This document shows positions 46,319 to 54,349 of a DNA stretch of 64,000 nucleotides, piece after piece. A program made the translations under genes and the position numbers. How positions within the stretch are numbered: position 1 is the first letter of the stretch; each line of letters begins with the position of its first letter. Source of the stretch: Pseudomonadota bacterium (GTDB lineage: Bacteria > Pseudomonadota > Alphaproteobacteria > Rhizobiales > Xanthobacteraceae); assembly GCA_023404705.1 (NCBI GenBank), contig JAEYAU010000083.1, positions 1 to 64,000 of the forward strand. The letters are read 5' to 3'. The notes under the pieces are model-generated. The model saw only the letters and a list, made by a program, of their open reading frames with translations, was not told where the DNA came from and did not search any database.

Positions 46319-47808
46319 TTTGCATCCATGAGCGGTTCGGACTTGCCGACATATTCGGGCACGCCGCGCAGCACGCCCTGGAATTCGCGCAGCGGCTCGC
46401 CCACCGAGATGCCGGTTCTGCTGATCCTGAACTCGCGGATCGTGTCTTCGTGCTCGCCCGCGCGCTTCTTGATGACCGAGATGGCGCGCCGCACGCGGCC
46501 GAAGGCCTCGAAGTAGCGCAGCGTGATCACCGTATCGGCCAAATAGGTGACGTCGATGGTCTGCTTCATCTCGCCGACCATCCCGTGCTGCGCGACCGTG
46601 AGGAAGGTCGCGGCGCCCTGCCGGTTCAGGTATTGCAGGAGCTCGTGCAGGTGCAGGGTCAGGAACTGCTCCTCGGGCATCGAGGCCTGGTAGCCATTGA
46701 GGCTGTCGATCACCACCGTGCGAATGTTCTCGCGGTCGACGCAAGCCCGCACGCGGTTGACGAATTCGCCGGGCGAGAGCTCCGCCGCGTCCATCTGCTC
46801 GATGAAGAGCTTGCCGGCGTCACGCATCGCCGCGAGATCGATGCCGAGCGCTTTGGCGCGCGCGAACAGGAGCCCGAGCTCCTCGTCGAACACGAACAGC
46901 GCCGCCCTTTCGCCGCGCTCCGCGGCGGCCGCGATGTATTGCAGCACCAGCAGGGACTTGCCGGTGCCGGCCGGGCCGATGATGAGCGTGCTCGATCCCG
47001 CCGCGATGCCGCCGCCGAGCAGCCGGTCGAGCGCCTCCACGTTGCTCTTCATGAGTTCGCCCGTGAAGCCGGTGCGATGCTCGGCCGCGACCAGCCGCGG
47101 GTACACCTCGATGCCGCCATTGGTGATGCGGAAGTCGTGATAGCCGCTGCGGAAGTCCTGACCGCGCGCTTTGACGACGCGCAGCCGGCGCCGTTCGCCG
47201 CCATAGATCGGTGCAAGCTGATCGAGGTGGATCACGCCGTGCGCGATCGAGTGCACCGCGCGGTCAGTGGTTTCGGTCGTGAGATCGTCGAGCATGAGCA
47301 CGGTCGAGTTGTGCCGCGCGAAATAATGCTTGAGCGCGAGAATCTGCCGGCGATAGCGCAGCGAGCTTTGCGCAAGCAGGCGGATCTCCGAGAGGCTGTC
47401 GATCACCACGCGCTGCGGCTTCAGGCGCTCGATCGCCTCGAAGATGCGCTTGATGGTCTCGCCGAGCTCGAGGTCGGATGAGTACAGCAGGCTCTGGTGT
47501 TGGTCCGGATCGAGCACGCTCTCGGGCGGCACCAGCTCGAAGATCTCGACCTTCGGTCCGATCGTCCACCCGTGCGACTTGGCGCCGTCGCGCAGCTCGT
47601 CCTCGGTCTCCGCGAGGCTGATATAGATGCCGATCTCGCCGGCCTCCGCGCCCGCGAGCAGGAACTGCAGCGCGATCGTGGTCTTGCCGGTGCCGGGACT
47701 GCCTTCCAGCAGATGCATGCGGTTGCGCGCAAGGCCGCCGCCCAGAATGGCGTCGAGGCCTTCAACTCCAGTGCTCGCCCGCGGTAAAAGCAAAGTTGTT
47801 GCGTCCAT
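46315..47808 (-). CDS. KaiC-like double-domain ATPase
   Basis: A 497-residue protein with two RecA-like KaiC domains. The first Walker A is GSPGTGKTT (residues 36-44) with VVIDSLSEIRLLAQ as Walker B; the second is GPAGTGKSL with VVIDSLNGYQ. Circadian KaiC forms hexamers and autophosphorylates; in non-cyanobacteria lacking KaiB/KaiA such proteins are linked to stress or light signalling. No kaiA or kaiB is seen nearby. It is followed by an overlapping histidine kinase gene. The start at 47808 (MDATTLLLPRAST) fits the family; the open frame continues 158 codons upstream into the gap but is not protein-like. Confidence 0.9.
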   Translation of the reverse strand: MDATTLLLPRASTGVEGLDAILGGGLARNRMHLLEGSPGTGKTTIALQFLLAGAEAGEIGIYISLAETEDELRDGAKSHGWTIGPKVEIFELVPPESVLDPDQHQSLLYSSDLELGETIKRIFEAIERLKPQRVVIDSLSEIRLLAQSSLRYRRQILALKHYFARHNSTVLMLDDLTTETTDRAVHSIAHGVIHLDQLAPIYGGERRRLRVVKARGQDFRSGYHDFRITNGGIEVYPRLVAAEHRTGFTGELMKSNVEALDRLLGGGIAAGSSTLIIGPAGTGKSLLVLQYIAAAAERGERAALFVFDEELGLLFARAKALGIDLAAMRDAGKLFIEQMDAAELSPGEFVNRVRACVDRENIRTVVIDSLNGYQASMPEEQFLTLHLHELLQYLNRQGAATFLTVAQHGMVGEMKQTIDVTYLADTVITLRYFEAFGRVRRAISVIKKRAGEHEDTIREFRISRTGISVGEPLREFQGVLRGVPEYVGKSEPLMDAK

Positions 47809-48133
47809 CGGGATGGCTCCCGGGCCTCCTGTCCTCAGCCGAAGAAATCGGGACGAGAACCGGCCCGACGCGCCTGACGCTTCCCGGCAGGCGCCCTCCA
47901 ACGCGGCAAGCCGGAACAAAGTTCCACCACCGTCAGCTCGTTTCCGGACTCGCCACAGCGACCAGAAAGCGCAGGCCGAACGGTATCCAACTGCGCTTGC
48001 GCGGCGTCCTGCGGGAGATCTCTTGGATCCATGGATTTCAGCGATCCAGCAATAACTTAGGGCTCGCTTGGTGAGGGAGTATCCGTCGTCGCAGATGTGA
48101 GCCGCATTCCTTTCCGATTCCCCGAAAAAAAGC

Positions 48134-48162
48134 TTGACCTCGGAGCCAAAAAAGAACATAAC
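48134..48162 (+). promoter_or_regulatory. Sigma-70-type promoter
   Basis: TTGACC (48134-48139), 17-base spacer, CATAAC (48157-48162). The -35 matches five of six and the -10 four of six consensus positions. It points away from the KaiC-like gene. The nearest plausible gene downstream starts at 48835. A LexA-type site covers the -10 box. Confidence 0.6.
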
Positions 48163-48168
48163 ACGAAC
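48154..48168. promoter_or_regulatory. Alphaproteobacterial LexA (SOS) box
   Basis: GAAC-ATAACAC-GAAC, exactly the GAAC-N7-GAAC (GTTC-N7-GTTC on the other strand) direct repeat bound by alphaproteobacterial LexA, placed over the -10 element of a promoter. A GAACGTTC palindrome continues to 48172. No recognisable SOS gene (recA, lexA, imuA, imuB, dnaE2) follows on either strand. Confidence 0.65.
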
Positions 48169-48369
48169 GTTCCTGCTCATCAGGGGCGTCACCGGTGCCG
48201 CCGTCGACGAGAGCAGGGGCGCGGTCCTCCGGCCAGGCTGGCAGCCGGCCCGGGGCGGTTCGAAGAACAGCCACTCCGACACCAGGGTCGGAGCGCAGTG
48301 ATCTGCTAGGCGTGACGAGATCCTCTCAGGGGATCCTCACAGAAGCGCTGCTTCGACGCCGTGACGGTC

Positions 48370-48600
48370 ATGGGTCGCCCTAACGGGGGCACAGGGACCG
48401 GGAACCGCAGTGGAGCGCCGAGAGGCGCGCGGGGGGCGATCGCAAGGAGCCCGCCGGCAGTGCCTCGCAAGCACTGCCCCCGGCCGGGCTCGCACCCCGG
48501 CCATGGTCCGCCTCGCAAGCGGGCCGCGCCGTCTCGGCGCTCCGCTCCCTCTGGGGAGTCGCGATTGCAAACTCCGGGCGCACAGCGTCGCGGAGCTAAA
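48370..48600. repeat. Probable dispersed non-coding element often read as short hypothetical ORFs
   Basis: GC-rich block containing TGCCTCGCAAGCACTGCCCC, GGCCGGGCTCGCACCCCGGCC and CTCTGGGGAGTCGCGATTGCA. On the minus strand it reads with the phrase PGVCNRDSPEGAERRDGAARL, which I recall from many short spurious hypothetical proteins in Bradyrhizobium genomes. I therefore treat it as a dispersed non-coding element; this rests on memory, not on a search, and only one copy is in this window. Confidence 0.4.
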
Positions 48601-48612
48601 GGCGCTTTCTTC

Positions 48613-48762
48613 GTAGGGTGTGCTCGTGCGGCCGATGAGTCCGTATCGTGCTCATGCCTCGATCCGCACGAGCGCACGCGTGCTGAATCGCCATCCGCTT
48701 GCGCTCGGCGCGGTCGGTCTCAATCTCTTTCCCGGCGCCGTGGCGCGCCGAGCACACCCTAC
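48613..48762. repeat. Interspersed inverted repeat (family A)
   Basis: A 150-bp copy bracketed by GTAGGGTGTGCTCG and CGAGCACACCCTAC, with inner GAGCGCACGCGTGC and GCTTGCGCTCGGCGCG. It ends 72 bases before the PLP-enzyme start and is closest to the copies at 1-95 and 20028-20157. Confidence 0.85.
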
Positions 48763-48834
48763 GAAGCAGGCCGAGACAGCCCACGCGGCGGCACGCTATA
48801 CCGAGGACGAGCCACCGCGAGACAATCCCGCCGC

Positions 48835-50187
48835 ATGACCTCGCCCCGCGAGTCCGAAAGCGACACCAACCTCTCGGCCCGCCGCCGCGCCTGGGCGGCG
48901 CGGGCGATTGACCCGTACGCCCATACGGTGCTCGCCGACGACGCGAAATATTTCCTGCGCCAGTCGGTCTCGACGCCCTGCCTCAACGCGATCGCCAAGG
49001 CCGAGGGCATCTGGCTCGAGGACGTCGCCGGCCATCGCATGATGGATTTCCACGGCAACAATGTGCACCACATCGGCTACGGCCATCCGCGCCTCAAGCG
49101 CGCGATCACCGAGCAGATGGACGAGCTGCCGTTCACGCCGCGCCGCTACACCTCGGGGCCCGCGATCGCGCTCGCGGCCAAGCTCGCCGAAATCTCGCCC
49201 GGCAATCTCGGCAAGGTGCTGTTCACCACCGGCGGCTCCGATGCCGTGGAGGTCGCGATCAAGATCGCGCGCGCCGCCACCGGCCGGTTCAAGACGCTCT
49301 CGTTCTGGGACGCTTTCCACGGCGCCGGCTTCGGCGCTGCCGCGGTCGGCGGCGAGGCGCTGTTCCGCTCCGGCCCGATCGGCCCGCTGATGCCGGGCGC
49401 CGAGCACGTCGCGCCCTATGCGTCCTATCGCTGTCCCTACGGCACGAGCAGCATCGAGGCGAGCGGCGAAGCCTGCGCCCGCATGATCGAGTATGTGCTC
49501 GAGCGCGAGGGCGACGTCGCGGCCTTCATCGCCGAACCGATGCGCGCCGTGCCGCATGTGCCGCCGCCCGGCTTCTGGCGCCGCGTGCGCGCCGCCTGCG
49601 ACCGCCACGGCACGCTGCTGATCTTCGACGAGATCCCCTGCGGCCTCGGCAAGACCGGCAAGATGTTCGCGAGCCAGCACGACGGCGTCGTCCCCGACAT
49701 CATGGTGCTGGGCAAGGCGCTCGGCGGCGGCATCCTGCCGATTTCCGCCGTGATCGCGGATCCGCGCCTCGACGTCGCGGCCGACTGGGCTTTCGGCCAC
49801 TACACCCACGAGAAGAACCCGGTGACCGCGCGGGCGGCGCTCACCACCATCGAGATCATCGAGGAGGAGGGGCTCGTCGCCAACGCCGCCAAGGTCGGCG
49901 ATCTCGCGCTCGCGCGCCTGCGCGAGATGCAGCAGCGTCATGCGCTGATCGGTGACGTGCGCGGCTGCGGTCTGCTGCTCGGCGCCGAGCTCGTCACCGA
50001 CCGCCAGAGCCGCGAGCCCGCGAAGGACGCAGCCGAGACCGTGATGTACCGCGCGCTCGACCTTGGCCTCTCGTTCAAGACCACCTTCGGCAATGTGCTG
50101 ACCCTCACGCCGCCGCTCACCGTCACCGAAGCTGACATGAATCGGGCCCTCGACATCCTCGACACGGCGCTGACGGAGGCCGCATGA
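48835..50187 (+). CDS. Class-III PLP-dependent enzyme, PbfA-like (1-hydroxy-2-aminoethylphosphonate ammonia-lyase) candidate
   Basis: A 450-residue fold-type I PLP enzyme of the class-III aminotransferase group. Lys294 in VLGKALGGGI binds PLP and Asp265 in LIFDEIPCGLG contacts its ring. The blocks DTNLSARRRAW, FLRQSVSTPCL, MDFHGNNVHHIGYGHP and ELPFTPRRYT resemble, from memory, proteins of phosphonate loci such as PbfA, which deaminates (R)-1-hydroxy-2-aminoethylphosphonate to phosphonoacetaldehyde. That product is the substrate of PhnY encoded at 24523-25974. An ordinary amine or amino-acid aminotransferase cannot be excluded. The start at 48835 fits; upstream codons run into the repeat. Overlaps the GNAT gene by 4 bases (ATGA). 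Confidence 0.7.
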   Translation: MTSPRESESDTNLSARRRAWAARAIDPYAHTVLADDAKYFLRQSVSTPCLNAIAKAEGIWLEDVAGHRMMDFHGNNVHHIGYGHPRLKRAITEQMDELPFTPRRYTSGPAIALAAKLAEISPGNLGKVLFTTGGSDAVEVAIKIARAATGRFKTLSFWDAFHGAGFGAAAVGGEALFRSGPIGPLMPGAEHVAPYASYRCPYGTSSIEASGEACARMIEYVLEREGDVAAFIAEPMRAVPHVPPPGFWRRVRAACDRHGTLLIFDEIPCGLGKTGKMFASQHDGVVPDIMVLGKALGGGILPISAVIADPRLDVAADWAFGHYTHEKNPVTARAALTTIEIIEEEGLVANAAKVGDLALARLREMQQRHALIGDVRGCGLLLGAELVTDRQSREPAKDAAETVMYRALDLGLSFKTTFGNVLTLTPPLTVTEADMNRALDILDTALTEAA

Positions 50188-50657
50188 ACGATACCGTCGG
50201 TCTCCTCATCGCGCGCGAGCGCCCCGATCAGCCCGATATCGTCGAGCTCATCGAGGCGCTCGATGCACACGCCATGTCGCTCTACCCGCCGGAGAGCAAC
50301 CACCTTCTCGACATCGCCTCGCTCTGCGCGCCGGACGTGACCTTCCTGGTCGCGCGCATCAATGGCGAGGCGCAGGGCATCGGCGCGCTGCTCCACGATG
50401 CGCGCGGGTGGGGCGAGGTGAAGCGCATGTATGTGCGTCCGGAGTGGAGGGGAAACCGGCTCGGCGCTGTCATCCTTGAGGAGCTCGAGGAGGTTGCGCG
50501 CCAGGAGTCACTGCCGGTGCTGCGGCTGGAGACCGGCATTCACAACACCGACGCGCTGGCGCTCTATCGCCGCGCCGGCTTTCAGGATTGCGCGCCGTTC
50601 GGCGACTATGCGCCGGATCCGCTGAGCGTGTTCATGGAAAAGAGGGTTGGGGGCTAG
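50184..50657 (+). CDS. GNAT family N-acetyltransferase
   Basis: A 157-residue acetyltransferase. The acetyl-CoA loop is RPEWRGNRLGAVIL (motif A), preceded by EVKRMYVR, with the C-terminal ALALYRRAGF signature. The LYPPESNHLLDI segment places it near YsnE-like GNAT proteins. Substrate unknown; the coupling to the PLP enzyme (ATGA) and the closeness to the glutamine-synthetase-like gene hint at an amine substrate. It ends 2 bases before the next start. Confidence 0.88.
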   Translation: MNDTVGLLIARERPDQPDIVELIEALDAHAMSLYPPESNHLLDIASLCAPDVTFLVARINGEAQGIGALLHDARGWGEVKRMYVRPEWRGNRLGAVILEELEEVARQESLPVLRLETGIHNTDALALYRRAGFQDCAPFGDYAPDPLSVFMEKRVGG

Positions 50658-50659
50658 GC

Positions 50660-52027
50660 ATGGCAGGCAATCTGAGCTTCGACGATCTCAAGAAGGCCGT
50701 GAAGGCCGGCAGCATCGACACCGTGGTCGTGGCCATGGTGGACATGCAGGGCCGGCTCATCGGCAAGCGCTTCCAGGCGGAGTATTTCTTCGACGGCGCC
50801 TACGAAGAGACGCATGCCTGCGACTACCTGCTCGCCAACGACATCGATATGGAGCCGGTGCCCGGCTATGCGGCTGCGAGCTGGGAGAAGGGCTATGGCG
50901 ACTTCGTCATGAAGCCCGATCTCGCCACCATGCGCCGCCTGCCGTGGCTCGAAGGCACCGCGCTGGTGCTGGCCGACGTGCTCGACCATCACCACCACGA
51001 TCTGCCGCATTCGCCGCGCGGCATGCTCAAGGCGCAGATCGCGCGGCTGAAGCAGGCGAAGATGCGTCCCTTCTTCGCCTCGGAGCTCGAGTTCTATCTG
51101 TTCGACGAGACCTACGAGAGCGCCCTCGCCAAGCGCTACGCGGAGTTGAAGACGGCCGGCCACTACATCGAGGACTATCACATCCTCCAGACCACCAAGG
51201 AGGAGGGCGTGATGCGCGCCATCCGCAAGGGGCTGGAGGGCGCGGGCATTCCGGTCGAGAACTCCAAGGGCGAGTGGGGTCCGGGCCAGGAGGAGATCAA
51301 CGTCCGCTACGCGGATGCGCTCGAGATGGCCGACCGCCACGTGATCCTCAAGAATGCCGTGAAGGAGATCGCCTGGGCACAGGGCAAGGCCGTCACCTTC
51401 ATGTCGAAGTGGAATTACGGGCTTGCCGGCTCCAGCAGCCACATCCACGCCTCGCTCTGGGACCCGGCCGGCAAGTCGTCGCTGTTCTACGACCCGAAGG
51501 CCGAGCACGGCATGTCACGGCTGATGCGCTCCTTCGTCGCCGGCCAGCTCAAATATGCGCGCGACATCACCTGGTTCCTCGCGCCTTACGTCAACTCCTA
51601 CAAGCGCTTCCAGGTCGGGACCTTCGCGCCCACCAAGGCGGTCTGGAGTCGCGACAACCGCACGGCGGGCTTCCGCCTCTGCGGCGAGGGCAGCAAGGCG
51701 ATTCGCATCGAGTGCCGCGTCGGTGGCGCCGATCTCAATCCCTATCTCGCCTTCTCGGCGCTGATCGCCGCCGGCCTTGCCGGCATCGAGGAGAAGCTGA
51801 CCCTCGACGCGCCGCATTCGGGCGATGCCTATTACGGCAAGGACCTCCCTGAGGTGCCGAAGACCTTGCGCGACGCGACCGAGTGCCTCGCGAACTCCAA
51901 GATGCTGCGCAAGGCGCTCGGCGATGCGGTCGTGGACCACTATGTCCACACCGCCAAATGGGAGCAGTTCGAATACGACCGCCGCATCACCGACTGGGAG
52001 CTGATGCGCGGATTCGAAAGGTATTGA
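50660..52027 (+). CDS. Glutamine synthetase family protein (gamma-glutamyl-amine ligase type)
   Basis: A 455-residue member of the glutamine synthetase family but not the housekeeping GlnA. The beta-grasp N-terminus (1-105; MVDMQGRLIGKRF) and catalytic domain with ASELEFYLFDE, GPGQEEINVRYADALEMAD, SSSHIHASLWD and RIECRVGGADLNPYLA are present. The ammonium-site and adenylylation-loop features of GlnA are not evident. Relatives (PuuA, GlnA3/GlnA4) add glutamate to polyamines or small amines. Neighbouring aldehyde dehydrogenase and PLP enzyme fit an amine-degrading pathway; the true substrate is unknown. ATG at 50660 starts the conserved part. Confidence 0.88.
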   Translation: MAGNLSFDDLKKAVKAGSIDTVVVAMVDMQGRLIGKRFQAEYFFDGAYEETHACDYLLANDIDMEPVPGYAAASWEKGYGDFVMKPDLATMRRLPWLEGTALVLADVLDHHHHDLPHSPRGMLKAQIARLKQAKMRPFFASELEFYLFDETYESALAKRYAELKTAGHYIEDYHILQTTKEEGVMRAIRKGLEGAGIPVENSKGEWGPGQEEINVRYADALEMADRHVILKNAVKEIAWAQGKAVTFMSKWNYGLAGSSSHIHASLWDPAGKSSLFYDPKAEHGMSRLMRSFVAGQLKYARDITWFLAPYVNSYKRFQVGTFAPTKAVWSRDNRTAGFRLCGEGSKAIRIECRVGGADLNPYLAFSALIAAGLAGIEEKLTLDAPHSGDAYYGKDLPEVPKTLRDATECLANSKMLRKALGDAVVDHYVHTAKWEQFEYDRRITDWELMRGFERY

Positions 52028-52054
52028 GGAGATTCGCGGTGGAAGAAACTCAGA

Positions 52055-52167
52055 CGTCATCCCGGAAGCCGCCCAGCGGCTGTCCGGGATCCATATCCCC
52101 TGCGGTCGCGATGCGGATGGACAGGGGTTATGGATCCCGGCTCTCGCTGCGCTCGGCCGGGATGACG
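52055..52167. repeat. Interspersed inverted repeat (family C)
   Basis: Begins CGTCATCCCGG and ends CCGGGATGACG, with inner TCCGGGATCCATA and TATGGATCCCGG arms, and a GCTCTCGCTGCGCTCGG segment. This GTCATCCCGGC-type palindrome is very common in Bradyrhizobiaceae genomes. It lies between the glutamine-synthetase-like and aldehyde dehydrogenase genes. Confidence 0.85.
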
Positions 52168-52213
52168 CGCGGAGTGTGCCGACGCGTCGTGACTTACAAT
52201 GCATGAGACAAGC

Positions 52214-53599
52214 ATGACCGACATCATCTGCATCTCCCCCGCCGACGGCCGCGAGCTGGTGCGGCGCAAATCCGCGAGCGCGGCCGAGATCGCGGCGGCC
52301 GTCGCCGCCGCCCGCAAGGCGCAGGCCGAGTGGGCACGCGTGCCGGTGGCGGAGCGCGCGCGGCTGCTCTCTCGCGCGGTCGATGCCATGCTGGCGATGC
52401 GCGAGGAGATCGCGCCGGAGCTCTCGCGCCAGATGGGGCGGCCGATCCGCTATGCGGGCGGCGAGCTCGGCGGCTTCGAGGAGCGCGCCCGCTACATGAT
52501 CGGCATCGCCGAGAGCGCGCTCGCGCCCGTCACGCCGGAGCCGAAGGCCGGCTTCAAGCGCTACGTCACGCGCGAGCCGGTCGGCACCGTGCTGACGGTC
52601 GCGCCCTGGAATTATCCGTATCTCACGGCCGTCAACTCCGTCGTGCCCGCGCTGATGGCCGGCAACGCCGTGCTGCTCAAGCACGCGGCGCAGACGCTGC
52701 TGGTTGGCGACCGCTTCCAGGCCGCCATGGACAAGGCCGGACTTCCTCAGGGCCTGTTCCGCACGCTCAACCTCTCGCACGAGGACACGCTCGGCCTCAT
52801 TCGCTCCGGCGATGTCGACCAGGTCTGCTTCACGGGCTCGGTCGCAGCGGGGCGTAACATCGAGCAGGCCGCAGCGGGCACCTTCGCAGGCGTCGGCCTC
52901 GAGCTCGGCGGCAAGGATCCGGCCTATGTGCGCCCCGATGTCGATCTCAATCACGCGGTCGAGAACCTCGTCGACGGCAGCTACTTCAACTCTGGCCAGT
53001 GCTGCTGCGGCATCGAGCGCATCTACGTGCATGCCGATATCTACGACCGCTTCCTCGACGGCTTCGTCGCGCTGACGAAGAGCTATGTGCTCGGCGATCC
53101 GCTCGATCAGGCGACGACGCTCGGGCCGATGGCGCAGCCGCGCCTCGCCGCGACGGTGCGCGATCACATCGACGAAGCGCGCAGCAAAGGGGCACGCGCG
53201 CTGATCGACACGGCTGCCTTCACGCGCGACGCGCCGGGTACGAGCTATGTGGCGCCGCAGGTGCTGGTCGATGTCGACCACTCCATGAAGGTCATGATGG
53301 AGGAGACCTTCGGCCCGGTTGTCGGCATCATGCGGGTGAAGGATGACGACGAAGCCGTGCGCCTGATGAACGACAGCCCCTATGGTCTCACGGCCTCGAT
53401 CTGGACCCGCGACATGGATGCGGCCGAGCGCATCGGCGCCCGCGTCGAGACCGGCACCGTCTACATGAATCGCTGCGACTATCTGGATCCCGGCCTCGCC
53501 TGGACCGGCGTCAAGGAGACCGGACGCGGCGCCACGCTCTCGCGGGTCGGCTACGAGAGCCTGACGCGGCCGAAGAGCTATCATTTGCGCGAGGTGTGA
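52214..53599 (+). CDS. NAD(P)-dependent aldehyde dehydrogenase
   Basis: A 461-residue aldehyde dehydrogenase. Catalytic Cys264 (NSGQCCCGIE) and Glu230 (GLELGGKD) are present, with the VAPWNYPY cofactor motif and a KHAAQT in place of KPSE-type sequence. The start MTDIICISPADG is at 52214; an ATG at 52199 adds five residues. The next gene begins directly after the stop (GTG at 53600). Its partner enzymes suggest it oxidises an aldehyde from the PLP enzyme or from a glutamylated amine. Confidence 0.88.
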   Translation: MTDIICISPADGRELVRRKSASAAEIAAAVAAARKAQAEWARVPVAERARLLSRAVDAMLAMREEIAPELSRQMGRPIRYAGGELGGFEERARYMIGIAESALAPVTPEPKAGFKRYVTREPVGTVLTVAPWNYPYLTAVNSVVPALMAGNAVLLKHAAQTLLVGDRFQAAMDKAGLPQGLFRTLNLSHEDTLGLIRSGDVDQVCFTGSVAAGRNIEQAAAGTFAGVGLELGGKDPAYVRPDVDLNHAVENLVDGSYFNSGQCCCGIERIYVHADIYDRFLDGFVALTKSYVLGDPLDQATTLGPMAQPRLAATVRDHIDEARSKGARALIDTAAFTRDAPGTSYVAPQVLVDVDHSMKVMMEETFGPVVGIMRVKDDDEAVRLMNDSPYGLTASIWTRDMDAAERIGARVETGTVYMNRCDYLDPGLAWTGVKETGRGATLSRVGYESLTRPKSYHLREV

Positions 53600-54349
53600 G
53601 TGGACGAGATCGTGCTGCGCATCCGCGGCCTGTCGAAGAGCTTCGACAAGCCGGCCGTCCGGAGCCTCGATCTCACGATCGGCGCCGGCGAGTTCTACGG
53701 ACTGCTCGGTCCGAACGGCGCCGGCAAGACCACGACGCTGCGCATGATCGCCGGCCTGCTGCAGCCTGACGCCGGCAGCATCGCGGTCGGGGGCGTCGAT
53801 GCACTCACGGATCCGCGCGCCGCCAAGCGCCTCATCGCCTGGCTGCCCGACGAGCCGATGCTCTACGACAAGCTCACGGCGCTGGAATATCTCAGCTTCG
53901 TTGCCGGCCTCTGGGGCCTCGATCCGGCCGAGAGCGGGCGCCGCGCGCAGGAGCTGCTCGAACGCCTCGATCTCTGGGCGCAGCGCAACGATCCGTGCGA
54001 GACCTTCTCGCGCGGCATGAAGCAGAAGGCCGCACTCGCGGGCGCGCTCATTCATGAGCCACGGCTCCTCTTGCTCGATGAGCCGCTCACTGGGCTCGAC
54101 GCCGCGATCGCGCGGCAAGTGAAGGACCTGCTGCTCGAGCGCGCCCGCGCCGGCTGCACCGTGATCCTCTCGACGCACATCCTCGATGTCGCCGAGCGCC
54201 TGGTCGATCGCATCGGCATCATCGATGCGGGCGCGCTCGTCACCGAGGGCAGCCTCGGCGAGCTGCGCGCGCAGGCCGGACACGCGGACTCCACGCTCGA
54301 GGACGTGTTCCTGCGTCTCGTCGCCAAGCCGGATACGGCCGCCGCATGA
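53600..54349 (+). CDS. ABC transporter ATP-binding protein
   Basis: A 249-residue ATPase of the CcmA/ABC-2 exporter class. Walker A GPNGAGKTTT, a signature FSRGMKQKAALAGAL, Walker B LLLLDEPLTGLD and STHILDVAERL. GTG start directly follows the dehydrogenase stop. It is coupled by ATGA to the membrane component; the pair forms a complete half-type transporter whose cargo is unknown. Confidence 0.9.
   Translation: MDEIVLRIRGLSKSFDKPAVRSLDLTIGAGEFYGLLGPNGAGKTTTLRMIAGLLQPDAGSIAVGGVDALTDPRAAKRLIAWLPDEPMLYDKLTALEYLSFVAGLWGLDPAESGRRAQELLERLDLWAQRNDPCETFSRGMKQKAALAGALIHEPRLLLLDEPLTGLDAAIARQVKDLLLERARAGCTVILSTHILDVAERLVDRIGIIDAGALVTEGSLGELRAQAGHADSTLEDVFLRLVAKPDTAAA

Larger units (their letters stand above)
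47809..48834. other. 1-kb gene-free interval
   Basis: No convincing protein gene on either strand between the KaiC-like gene (minus) and the PLP-enzyme gene (plus). It holds, from left to right, leader sequence of the KaiC-like gene, a plus-strand promoter with LexA box (48134-48168), an imperfect palindrome around 48312-48341, a GC-rich block at about 48370-48600 whose reading frames look like shadow frames, and a family A repeat at 48613-48762. Confidence 0.7.

Noticed and set aside
47809..48282. N-terminal extension of the KaiC-like protein
   Set aside because: It would run through the LexA-box promoter and shows no conserved domain; the KaiC fold begins at the 47808 start.
48460..48580. 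tRNA-like arm (GGCCGGGCTCGCACCCCGGCC)
   Set aside because: The T-arm-like segment lacks GTTCGA, and no D-arm, anticodon stem or acceptor pairing can be drawn on either strand.
48361..48834. N-terminal extension of the PLP enzyme (158 codons)
   Set aside because: It crosses a GC-rich repeat-like block and a family A palindrome and is Arg/Ser/Pro-rich; the enzyme family starts at 48835.
51515..54283. Minus-strand open frame of 922 codons
   Set aside because: It runs antisense through three well-supported genes (ligase, aldehyde dehydrogenase, ABC ATPase) and reads as Arg/Ala/Asp/His-rich shadow sequence without domains.
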